Shown: positions 26,693-34,762 of the stretch, in pieces
Layout: each line of letters begins with the position of its first letter
Numbering within the stretch: the first letter of the stretch is position 1
Assembly: GCF_032878955.1 (NCBI RefSeq)
Contig: NZ_CP043839.1
Coordinates: 2,418,001-2,482,000 of the forward strand
DNA: 64,000 nt
Reading direction: 5' to 3'
From: Butyricimonas paravirosa
Lineage (GTDB): Bacteria > Bacteroidota > Bacteroidia > Bacteroidales > Marinifilaceae
Made by a program: the position numbers and the translations under genes
The notes under the pieces: generated by a model
What the model was told of the DNA's origin: nothing
The model's input: the letters and a program-made list of their open reading frames with translations, nothing else
Database searches by the model: none

Positions 26693-29383
26693 ATGAAAAC
26701 GAAAAAACTGTATGTAGGGCTACTTTTAGTAGCCATGTTGGTTCCTTGTATCGGAATTTCAGGAACCGAACGTAAAAAGGACACGAAAAAAAACGAAAAA
26801 ACGGACACGACAAAGAAAAAAGTTAACACGTACGACAAATTACTTAAAAAACCGGGTGTTGTCACCGCAAAAGGCGAGTTCGTGACAATACACAAAATAG
26901 ACAAAAAAGTCTATCTCGAATATCCTCTGAAACACTTAGGACGTCGAATATTAATCGGGGGAACCGTTTCCTCGGTCAGCAACCCAACTTTCGTGAACGT
27001 GGGATATAAATACGCAGACCCATTACATCTTCAAGTTGAATTGCAGGACAGTTCAGTTATCTTTAACAGACCTAATACCTCTGCAACATTGAATAGTAAC
27101 GATCCCGGCCTACGAGCCGCATTTGAGAAAAATTACACACCAAAACTCTACAAAAGATTTCCGATTGCAGCCTACACTCCCGACAGTACAGCCGTTGTAT
27201 TCGATATTACGGCCATGGTATTCGAAATGGGGCCTCACAATAATAATCTAGTTCCCCCGAAAGAAGGTAGTAAAGAAGAAAAGGAAAAGACATCCCTTGG
27301 TAAAATTAAATCCTTTACTGACAATGCCTCCGTAGAAATCAGCCAGGAGATTGAAGTCATGCAACAAGTCCTCATATTCCGCTTCAAGCTGGGAGAAGTA
27401 TCCACGACCTCGAATGTTTCTATCTTGTTATTACCAGAAAAACAAATGTCTCCCCGGATACAAGACTCCCGCGTAGGAGTATTCTGGAGTATGGATGCGA
27501 ACTCGAAAACCTCAACCTCAAAACACGAAATATCCACGATCGAAGACGGTATGCGTCCCTATATCCTTGCCAATCGCTGGCGTCTGGAACCAACAGACAT
27601 GGCAGCTTGGAAAAAAGGTCAAACCGTTGAAGTAAAGAAACCCATTGTTTGGTACGTGGACAATACCTTCCCGGCAGAATGGAAATCCTCAATCCGTCAA
27701 GGCGTTCTTGTATGGAATAAAGCATTTGAAAAAATAGGCTTGAAGAACGTGATGCAGGTTCAAGATTTTCCAACAGAAGAAGAAGATCCTGCTTTTGATC
27801 CGGATAACCTGAAGTACTCGTGTATTCGTTACTCCCCAAGTGCCACAATGAATGCAATGGGTCCGTCATGGGTAGATCCTGTAACAGGAGAAATTCTAAA
27901 TGCAAGTGTGATTGTCTATAACGACATCATCAAATTAATCAATAACTGGCGTTTTGTACAAACAGCCCAAGTCGACGAACGAGTACGCTCAAAAAAAATG
28001 CCTAAAGACGTGGTGGATGAATCGATGGTATATGTAATCGCACACGAAATCGGGCACACGTTAGGTTTGATGCACAACATGGGAGCCTCTTCAGCTTTCC
28101 CGGTAGATTCATTACGTTCCGTCAGTTTTACACAGAAATACGGAACTACCCCTTCCATCATGGACTACGCCCGTCATAATTACGTGGCACAACCGGAAGA
28201 CAAAGGGGTAAAATTAACACCTCCTGACCTTGGCGTTTATGACGAATATGTCATTCAATGGTTGTACACACCGGTTCCCGAAGCAAAAGATATGTGGGAA
28301 GAGGCTGAAATTGCCAGTCGTCTGATTGATGAAAAAGCAGGTGATCCTTTCTATCGATACGGTCGCCAACAAATCCAGTCGCAAGGATTTGGTCAATACG
28401 ACCCAAGCGCCCTCATGGAAGACCTTGGAGATGACCCCATAAAAGCCGGTAATTATGGTATAAAGAACCTCAAATATATTCTTCCCCGAATGAACGAGTG
28501 GATTGAGAGCGATGAAGATACCCGTCACCGTCAAAGTTTATACACTCAAATCGTAAACCAATATTACCGATACCTCACGAATGCTCTTTACCAGATCGGC
28601 GGGATTTATTTGACAGAAGTAAAAGACGGGACTTCAGGAAATCCAGTAATTCCAGTAGATCGGGAACGTCAAAAATCATCATTATTCTGGGTATTGAAGG
28701 AATTACGTTCATGCGATTGGATTAACAATCCGGAATTAACAAATAAATTCCCTCTACACACAAAAATGTCCTCAAAAATTTGCGCCCTTGTTGCAAGTAA
28801 TCTGTTAACGACCATCCCGACAAACGTAACATTATCAGCACACGTAGCCCAAGAAAAAAACGCTTACACGATTCAGGAATATTTCAATGATCTCTATAAT
28901 GAAGTTTTCTCCTCTACTCTTAGAGACCGCAAATTAACAAATGAAGAAAAGATTCTTCAACGCTCGATAGTAACAGCCATGGCTAAACCCATGATTGCAG
29001 AAAAGAATGCACAAAAAATCACAGCAGACCCAATTGTTACAATAGAACCATCCTTGCCTTCGCTAGAAGAATTACGATTCCTAGGCCTGATTCACCCTGT
29101 TTTACTGGATCGTTTCGAGACGCAGCTAGAGTATCTCGAAGAGAAATTCGGCAAAGGAGCCGTTGCTTCTGCCCTATTGACAGAGCAATTCGGGGAATCA
29201 AGGTTTCCTTTCCAAAAGGCAGTGAAAGTAAATGATATTAGCGAAATAGACATCTACAAGCAAAACATGGTAGATAAAATTAATAAACTATTAAAAAATA
29301 AACGAACGAATGCCCACGCTGACGACAAAGCACATTACGAGTATTTATGGAGACAGACCCGTAATGCACTAGATGTCAATTAA
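26693..29383 (+). CDS. Secreted zinc metalloprotease (DUF5117/DUF5118-type metzincin)
   Basis: An 896-residue exported protease. After the signal peptide comes a lysine-rich linker, then the DUF5118/DUF5117-type region (KKVYLEYPLKHLGRRILIGG). The catalytic site HEIGHTLGLMHNM has zinc ligands H451, H455 and H461 with E452 as base, followed by a Met-turn (SIMDYARHNY). The long C-terminal region is of the kind found in Bacteroidetes zinc-dependent metalloproteases. It lacks a lipobox, so it is periplasmic or secreted. It lies on the same strand as the SusCD genes but after a strong hairpin, so it may be only partly co-transcribed. It probably trims the peptide or protein substrate of locus 1. 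Confidence 0.9.
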   Translation: MKTKKLYVGLLLVAMLVPCIGISGTERKKDTKKNEKTDTTKKKVNTYDKLLKKPGVVTAKGEFVTIHKIDKKVYLEYPLKHLGRRILIGGTVSSVSNPTFVNVGYKYADPLHLQVELQDSSVIFNRPNTSATLNSNDPGLRAAFEKNYTPKLYKRFPIAAYTPDSTAVVFDITAMVFEMGPHNNNLVPPKEGSKEEKEKTSLGKIKSFTDNASVEISQEIEVMQQVLIFRFKLGEVSTTSNVSILLLPEKQMSPRIQDSRVGVFWSMDANSKTSTSKHEISTIEDGMRPYILANRWRLEPTDMAAWKKGQTVEVKKPIVWYVDNTFPAEWKSSIRQGVLVWNKAFEKIGLKNVMQVQDFPTEEEDPAFDPDNLKYSCIRYSPSATMNAMGPSWVDPVTGEILNASVIVYNDIIKLINNWRFVQTAQVDERVRSKKMPKDVVDESMVYVIAHEIGHTLGLMHNMGASSAFPVDSLRSVSFTQKYGTTPSIMDYARHNYVAQPEDKGVKLTPPDLGVYDEYVIQWLYTPVPEAKDMWEEAEIASRLIDEKAGDPFYRYGRQQIQSQGFGQYDPSALMEDLGDDPIKAGNYGIKNLKYILPRMNEWIESDEDTRHRQSLYTQIVNQYYRYLTNALYQIGGIYLTEVKDGTSGNPVIPVDRERQKSSLFWVLKELRSCDWINNPELTNKFPLHTKMSSKICALVASNLLTTIPTNVTLSAHVAQEKNAYTIQEYFNDLYNEVFSSTLRDRKLTNEEKILQRSIVTAMAKPMIAEKNAQKITADPIVTIEPSLPSLEELRFLGLIHPVLLDRFETQLEYLEEKFGKGAVASALLTEQFGESRFPFQKAVKVNDISEIDIYKQNMVDKINKLLKNKRTNAHADDKAHYEYLWRQTRNALDVN

Positions 29384-29420
29384 TCCTTATTAACCCACGA
29401 ACTCGCTCTCGTGGCATTCA

Positions 29421-29451
29421 AGCCTGATCTCGAAAAACTCTAGATCAGGCT
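29421..29451 (+). terminator. Terminator after the metalloprotease gene
   Basis: AGCCTGATCT (29421-29430) and AGATCAGGCT (29442-29451) form a 10-bp stem followed by TTATTT. A smaller hairpin (CCACGA and TCGTGG) precedes it. Confidence 0.75.
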
Positions 29452-29519
29452 TTATTTAGAAAATGGACCAAATACAGATCAGTATTTAACCATAAAAACG
29501 CAGATCGAAAGTTCCCGGT

Positions 29520-30065
29520 TTATTTTGTTAGCAACCAGAATAGGAATAGCATCTCATCCCGCAATTCTGCCCTCAAATAGTTAATCGCTCTAACAACATG
29601 AGTCTTCGCTGTATTCACACTTATACCCAATCCCTCTGCAATTTGTTTATAGGTCTTTCCGTCCACGAAATGAGCGATCAACACAAGACGTTGTTTCTCT
29701 GACAACTCCAACAATTTATTCTCCAATCGAGACAAGCATTGTTCGTAATACTCCAATTCCTCCGTTACGCTCTCATTCAATTCAATAATACTACGCTCAT
29801 TATTTTCAATGACTTTCTGATGTTTTATATAATTCAGCGCACAATTTTTAGCAAAATTAAATAGATACGTTTTTAAAGAATACAAAGAATACAGTTTATT
29901 CCTATTCTTCCAAAGCATCAGAAAAACATCATGGACAATATCTTTTGCCACTTCTTCGTCCCGTACATAACTACACACGAATCCCATCAAGTTCTCAAAA
30001 TGAAGATCAAAGAGTTCTTCAAAATCTTTCTCTGACAATACCACTTTGTTAGGATTCATAGTCAT
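29520..30065 (-). CDS. ECF sigma-70 factor
   Basis: A 181-residue RNA polymerase sigma factor. Region 2 contains DEEVAKDIVHDVFLMLWKN and the -10 recognition helix; region 4 contains SEKQRLVLIAHFVDGKTYKQ and the helix-turn-helix AEGLGISVNTAKTHVVRA. There is no SnoaL or other extra domain. Starts at 30065 or 30059 are both possible. It lies one base downstream of the DUF2059 gene (same strand) and converges on locus 1. Since the FecR of locus 1 lacks an adjacent sigma gene, this is the best candidate partner, but it is not proven. Confidence 0.92.
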   Translation of the reverse strand: MTMNPNKVVLSEKDFEELFDLHFENLMGFVCSYVRDEEVAKDIVHDVFLMLWKNRNKLYSLYSLKTYLFNFAKNCALNYIKHQKVIENNERSIIELNESVTEELEYYEQCLSRLENKLLELSEKQRLVLIAHFVDGKTYKQIAEGLGISVNTAKTHVVRAINYLRAELRDEMLFLFWLLTK

Positions 30066-30066
30066 C

Positions 30067-30531
30067 TTATAAATACCCTTTCGCCTTCAACGACTCCTGT
30101 ACTTTCGTCGCAATCTTCATACCCCATTGCTGTCCGACAGCCATACTTTCAGTAGCGATTGCCGGTTGTGCGGCAGCCATTTTTTTACCGACAGGAGATT
30201 CGTAAAATTTCGTAATTTCCTGTAAATCGGACAAAGTTAGACGCTTATGATAAATCGGGGCTAACATTTCAACCAAGTCATCCACCAATGTCTTCATCAT
30301 CTCTTTTTCTGCCTCACTCCAAAATTCAGCAGGAACATTCGGGAGTTGTTGTTTCATCATGGCAAACATTTGCGGGATAACAAGCTTGAATGTCGCATCG
30401 CTTCCGGAAACCACGATCATTTTTTTCAATGCGGCAACGTATTCTTTAGAAGGTTGAGTTTGTGCTGTCTGAGCGACACTTACACCTCCTATACCCAAAA
30501 CAAGGACAAGGATAAATAAAATTTTTCTCAT
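30067..30531 (-). CDS. Exported DUF2059 protein
   Basis: A 154-residue protein with signal peptide MRKILFILVLVLGIGGVSVA. The mature part is helical and matches DUF2059: QMFAMMKQQLPNVPAEFW, then LAPIYHKRLTLSDLQEITKFYESPVGKKMAAAQP, the most conserved block. Its function is unknown. It is immediately upstream of the ECF sigma gene, with no room for a separate promoter, so the two form an operon. Confidence 0.85.
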   Translation of the reverse strand: MRKILFILVLVLGIGGVSVAQTAQTQPSKEYVAALKKMIVVSGSDATFKLVIPQMFAMMKQQLPNVPAEFWSEAEKEMMKTLVDDLVEMLAPIYHKRLTLSDLQEITKFYESPVGKKMAAAQPAIATESMAVGQQWGMKIATKVQESLKAKGYL

Positions 30532-30555
30532 AACATCATATTTTAATTTGTGTTA

Positions 30556-30563
30556 CAAAGATA
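30556..30563 (-). promoter_or_regulatory. Promoter -7 box (TATCTTTG) for the DUF2059-sigma operon
   Basis: On the minus strand it reads TATCTTTG, an exact TAnnTTTG match, about 25 bases before the DUF2059 start. No clean -33 box at 19 bases. Confidence 0.5.
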
Positions 30564-30648
30564 CCTTTTTTACACAAAAGTGCGGACGAGACAAGAAAAA
30601 ACAGAAATAATTTATACCTTGCAGCACAATAACGCAAAGAACTGAACT

Positions 30649-32016
30649 ATGAGATATGTATTTTCACTTTTTGTAACTCTATTATTAGCTTGCGGATCCG
30701 TACTTGCAAACGGCCCGTTATTACAGAAATTACAACAAATCAAAGAAATATCCGGTATTCGGGAACTAAAAGTTCAACCTTACACGGAATACTACGAATT
30801 CTGGTACGAACAACCGATAGACCACAATAATCCCTCGAAAGGAACTTTCAAACAAAGGGTATTACTGGGACATCGGGATTTCAACACTCCCATGGTAGCC
30901 ATCCTCGAAGGGTACGGGATTTACTCCCCGGCAGAAAGCGAGTTGTCAAAACTATTCAAGACAAACCAGCTTACCATCGAACACCGCTTTTTCAACAACA
31001 GCAAACCCGAAGGAGAAACACCATGGACAGACTTAACCTTGAAACAGGCTGCCACTGACCAGCACGAGATTATTCAAGCCTTACGACAAAAAATATATCC
31101 GAACACGAAATGGATCTCCACGGGAATCAGCAAAGGGGGACAGACAACCGTCTATCACCGTTATTTCTACCCGGAAGACGTGGAGATAAGCGTGCCTTAC
31201 GTGGCTCCCATTAACCTGGAAAAAATTGATCCCCGGTTAGAAAAATTCCTTTCCAAACTAGGCGGAACCCCGGAAAACAGAAAATTACTCGAAGGTGGTG
31301 GAAAAGATATTAAATGGCAAATCTTCGATTTTCAAAAGAGATGTCTTGAAAATATGGATAAGCTCATGCCGCTCATGCAGGAATTAACGCAAGCAAAAGG
31401 CTATTCATTCAACAAGGTTGGCGGGATAGAACGGGCTTTCAAACTCACGATCCTTGAATTCCCATTTGCATTCTGGCAATGGGGAAACAACATCAATGAT
31501 ATGCCCCAACTGGAAGAAGACGATTATAACGAGATATTCAACTACTTGGTGAAAGTGTCTTCCCCGGATTTCTTTGACGACAAAGCCATTGAAAATTTAC
31601 AAGCGTTCTATTACGCCGCTCTAACAGAAACAGGCATGTACGCTTATAATACCAAGCCGTTCAAGAAATTCTTCAAGGATGAACCGGAACCGATCATCAC
31701 GTTCGACTTCGCCATGCCTAAAGGATATGAAAATGCCCCGTTCAACACACAACAATTGCAGGATATTAATCATTGGTTACAGACCAATGCAGAAAACATT
31801 CTTTTCATTTACGGGGGAAGTGATCCTTGGAGCGCCACGGCTGTCGATTTGAAGAAAAACGACAAATGCCGCAAGTACATCAAAGCCAACATGGACCACA
31901 AATGTCGCATTGCAAGTTTCGAAAACCTTACCCGTTCTGCCATTGTCAAAGTATTGAAATCATGGCTCACGGGCACGGAAGTCGAAGAAGAAATTGAAGA
32001 AGTTTTAATCTACTAA
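30649..32016 (+). CDS. Exported S37-type serine aminopeptidase (tripeptidyl-peptidase PS-10 family)
   Basis: A 455-residue exported peptidase with signal peptide MRYVFSLFVTLLLACGSVLA. The typical start YYEFWYEQPIDHNNPSKGTF and the nucleophile motif GISKGGQTT (Ser161) place it in the alpha/beta-hydrolase S37/PS-10 group, which removes tripeptides from N termini. A C-terminal segment with GGSDPWSATAV and a histidine in MDHKCR supplies likely Asp and His. Its 3' end overlaps the 3' end of the convergent Kdo transferase gene by 12 bases. With the S46 enzyme it suggests stepwise extracytoplasmic peptide breakdown. Confidence 0.87.
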   Translation: MRYVFSLFVTLLLACGSVLANGPLLQKLQQIKEISGIRELKVQPYTEYYEFWYEQPIDHNNPSKGTFKQRVLLGHRDFNTPMVAILEGYGIYSPAESELSKLFKTNQLTIEHRFFNNSKPEGETPWTDLTLKQAATDQHEIIQALRQKIYPNTKWISTGISKGGQTTVYHRYFYPEDVEISVPYVAPINLEKIDPRLEKFLSKLGGTPENRKLLEGGGKDIKWQIFDFQKRCLENMDKLMPLMQELTQAKGYSFNKVGGIERAFKLTILEFPFAFWQWGNNINDMPQLEEDDYNEIFNYLVKVSSPDFFDDKAIENLQAFYYAALTETGMYAYNTKPFKKFFKDEPEPIITFDFAMPKGYENAPFNTQQLQDINHWLQTNAENILFIYGGSDPWSATAVDLKKNDKCRKYIKANMDHKCRIASFENLTRSAIVKVLKSWLTGTEVEEEIEEVLIY

Positions 32017-33225
32017 CTGACGAATAATTGCGTCTGTCGCACCAAGTTGTTGATTGACGAACTTTAAAGCACTTTGCCCGGCCGCCTCAGCGATTGCCGG
32101 GCTATTTATTAATGAATCCATCAAGGAAGTAAATTGCTCCTTATCCGAGATTGAAAACGCCCCGCCGCAAGCGATCAAATCAACCGCCTCTTTAAACTTG
32201 TGATATTTCGGCCCGAACAGAACAGGAATACCATAGATTGCAGCCTCAAGCGTGTTGTGAATCCCTTTCCCGAAACCACCCCCAACATAGGAGATAGAAC
32301 CGTAACGATAGATTGAAGACAGCACCCCGATCGTATCAACCACGAGGACCTGACATTTCGTCACGTCGGCCGTCTCATCTGTATAGCGAGCTACCGACTT
32401 GCGACACTTACCCAAAATATCTTTGATATGCCCCTCCCCGATCTCGTGAGGCACGATAATCCACTTGTAATTTCCTTCCTGCGCGTTGATATAATCCAGA
32501 ATAATATCTTCGTCTCCGGGCCAGGTACTTCCACAAACCACGGCCCTCCTATCATTACAGAAAGCCTCCACCTTTTCGATTCTTTTTGCCGCATCCGCAA
32601 TCTGTTTTACCCGGTCAAAACGAGTATCCCCCGTCTGTTGCACGTGAGTAATACCAATCGTCGACAACAACTTTACGGATTCCTCATCCTGCACGAAAAG
32701 ATGCGTAAAAAACCCGAGCATACGACGATGCAGATTCCCCCATTTCTTGAAGAACGGTTGCTCCGGACGGAAAATTGCAGAGATTAAATACGTTGGCACC
32801 TGCTGTTTATGCAGTTCATTCAGATAATTATACCAGTACTCGTATTTCACGAACACGACAGCATCCGGTTTCCATGTTTCCACAAAACGACGGGCATTTG
32901 AAGGAGTATCAATCGGTAAATAATAGATATAATCAGCACCTTGATAATTCTTGCGAATCTCGTACCCGGAAGGAGAGAAAAAGGTCAATAATATTTTCGT
33001 ATGAGGCTCTATCTCTTTCAATTTTTCAATCACTGGACGTCCTTGCTCGAATTCTCCCAGCGATGCGGCATGAACCCACACCAATCGTCCCTTTCCACGC
33101 TCAACAGCCTCCATACGTTTCCATATTCCTTTTCGCCCTTTTACCCATAATGCCGCTTTCTCGTTAAAAAGAGAGGCCACGCCGATAGCACAACGATATG
33201 CAATAATTCCGAAATTATATAGCAT
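32005..33225 (-). CDS. waaA: 3-deoxy-D-manno-octulosonic acid transferase
   Basis: A 406-residue GT30 glycosyltransferase that adds Kdo to lipid A precursor at the cytoplasmic face of the inner membrane. An N-terminal hydrophobic anchor precedes the catalytic block WVHAASLGEFEQGRPVIE, with the conserved Glu58. The second domain has the sugar-nucleotide motif ISYVGGGFGKGIHNTLEAA and PVLFGPKYHKFKEA. Length and motifs are standard. It stands alone on this strand, tail to tail with the S37 peptidase (12-base overlap). Confidence 0.95.
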   Translation of the reverse strand: MLYNFGIIAYRCAIGVASLFNEKAALWVKGRKGIWKRMEAVERGKGRLVWVHAASLGEFEQGRPVIEKLKEIEPHTKILLTFFSPSGYEIRKNYQGADYIYYLPIDTPSNARRFVETWKPDAVVFVKYEYWYNYLNELHKQQVPTYLISAIFRPEQPFFKKWGNLHRRMLGFFTHLFVQDEESVKLLSTIGITHVQQTGDTRFDRVKQIADAAKRIEKVEAFCNDRRAVVCGSTWPGDEDIILDYINAQEGNYKWIIVPHEIGEGHIKDILGKCRKSVARYTDETADVTKCQVLVVDTIGVLSSIYRYGSISYVGGGFGKGIHNTLEAAIYGIPVLFGPKYHKFKEAVDLIACGGAFSISDKEQFTSLMDSLINSPAIAEAAGQSALKFVNQQLGATDAIIRQLVD

Positions 33226-33233
33226 AATTCTAT

Positions 33234-33320
33234 GATTTAATGATTTTAGATTCAGTGATTATTCGAAATTCATAATCATGCACCTAAAATCACATAATCA
33301 TAAATCACCTAATCACCTAA
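33234..33320. repeat. AT-rich GATTTTAGATT-type intergenic repeat
   Basis: The stretch starts TGATTTAATGATTTTAGATTC and continues with several TAATCA, AATCACCTA-like units. Its beginning matches the segment at 37378 next to the RND permease gene. It has no open reading frame and lies in the leader of waaA. Confidence 0.5.
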
Positions 33321-33334
33321 TCATTTTTCGGCTT

Positions 33335-33342
33335 CAAAGGTA
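33335..33342 (-). promoter_or_regulatory. Possible promoter -7 box (TACCTTTG) for waaA
   Basis: Reads TACCTTTG on the minus strand, fitting TAnnTTTG, about 110 bases before the waaA ATG. The leader would run through the AT-rich repeat. The -33 spacing is poor. Confidence 0.35.
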
Positions 33343-33470
33343 TAAAATTTATCGCCCAATGGTATAACTTTTGTAAATAACGTTAAGCAGGGGAGAATGA
33401 ACGAGTTATTACATTACATTTACTCTCCGAATAGAAGTACGTGTCAGTAAAACATTAAAATAGTCAAGTT

Positions 33471-34664
33471 ATGAAGATCAAAAGTCTATTAACATGCATG
33501 ATGGTAAGCCTTGTCACGATCCTGCCATTACAGGCTCAGGTCGGCAAGGAAATGAAAGCATTCCGCAACAAGGATGGTATAACCGTAACGATGTTAAACC
33601 CGTCGCTTTACAGCCTTTACAAACAAGGTGACCTGTCCCTACCCGCGGAAGAGGCTTTGAAAGACATAAAAGAAATCAACGTGATGCAAGTTGACATCAA
33701 ACGGGCCACCCCCAAGGTTGTGGAAGAAATTTCTCAACGCATCACCCCGATCGTGGAAAACGAGGCCAAATACACGCTCGTGCGCAGCCACCGGGGAGCT
33801 TACAGCCAAGAATTTCTCTACGTGACACAACACGAGGAACGTATCACGTCTCTCGTTCTATGGAGCGAAGATGTAGAAACACTTTCTATCGTGGAACTCA
33901 AGGGTAACATCCAACTGGATAACGTGGATGAAATCGCCAATGCACTAAAAGTGAAAGGACTCGATCGCTTGGCTTACATCAACACGCCGACAGATCAGGT
34001 TGCATCCGGTTCCGATTTTATCAAAAAACTGGAAGAACGCTTTGGTATAAAAAGAGATTCCATTTTCGGGAAAGATCCTTTTGGTTCATTCCGGGAAAGT
34101 TTCGGCAGCATGGACGATATGCTCAAAAAAGCGGAAGAAATGTTCCGTGACATGGGTCCCATGTTTAGCGGAGAATCGGATATGGAAGGGATGGGAGAAT
34201 CCATTTCCAACGGCCTGGAAGTTATTCAGGAAAACGGGAAAACCCGTATAAAAGTAAACGCCAAAAACTCGGAAGTATCTTACGTGATCGACGGTATCGA
34301 ATACGCGGCCGATTCCCTTAAAAACGGTATCCCCGACGAAATCGCCACCGTGAACATGATTACCTCCCCGACGAATGCCAAAAAATCATACGTGGTAATC
34401 AACACGAAACAGAAAAAAGGACAATTCATCAGTTATGCCAACGGCGTGCTGAAATACAAGTACAACAAACAGGAATACACGTTGAATCCCGAAAAGTTGG
34501 AAGAACCGGCCTTGATTATCAACAACCGTCTGACAAGAAGTTTCAATATTGATCCGGTACAAATTATACAGATTCGCCCGGTATCCGAATTGGAACGACA
34601 ATTATTAGGCGCCCCATCAGCCCAAGTCATTATCGTAACCGATAAAATGGGTTTCTTCTTCTAA
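33471..34664 (+). CDS. Exported DUF4252 protein with plug-like repeats
   Basis: A 397-residue exported protein (signal peptide ends LPLQAQ). The N-terminal half, up to about residue 175, matches DUF4252 (VGKEMKAFRNKDGITVTMLNPS, SLVLWSEDVETLSIVELKGNI). The linker is rich in Met, Asp and Glu. The C-terminal half has two segments (about 270-316 and 346-394) that each resemble the final part of a TonB-receptor plug: a strand of 'V/I-IDG' or 'INN' type, 'I/P-D-x-I-x-x-V/I' and a last strand ending in T-K. Its function is unknown; a periplasmic partner of a TonB or envelope-stress system is possible. Confidence 0.75.
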   Translation: MKIKSLLTCMMVSLVTILPLQAQVGKEMKAFRNKDGITVTMLNPSLYSLYKQGDLSLPAEEALKDIKEINVMQVDIKRATPKVVEEISQRITPIVENEAKYTLVRSHRGAYSQEFLYVTQHEERITSLVLWSEDVETLSIVELKGNIQLDNVDEIANALKVKGLDRLAYINTPTDQVASGSDFIKKLEERFGIKRDSIFGKDPFGSFRESFGSMDDMLKKAEEMFRDMGPMFSGESDMEGMGESISNGLEVIQENGKTRIKVNAKNSEVSYVIDGIEYAADSLKNGIPDEIATVNMITSPTNAKKSYVVINTKQKKGQFISYANGVLKYKYNKQEYTLNPEKLEEPALIINNRLTRSFNIDPVQIIQIRPVSELERQLLGAPSAQVIIVTDKMGFFF

Positions 34665-34699
34665 CATTTTTGTAATAAAAAACGTATAGCAGCAATACA

Positions 34700-34734
34700 C
34701 GAGAGTGTGTCAAACGACTTTTGACACACTCTCG
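34700..34734. terminator. 15-bp perfect hairpin after the DUF4252 gene
   Basis: CGAGAGTGTGTCAAA (34700-34714) and TTTGACACACTCTCG (34720-34734) around a five-base loop. It separates the DUF4252 gene from the RND efflux operon. No T run follows on the plus strand. Confidence 0.65.
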
Positions 34735-34762
34735 CTATAAACTAACAATCAACGCATACGTT

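Noticed and set aside
19259..29383. Polysaccharide utilisation locus
   Set aside because: No glycoside hydrolase, polysaccharide lyase or sulfatase is present; a protease occupies the enzyme position.
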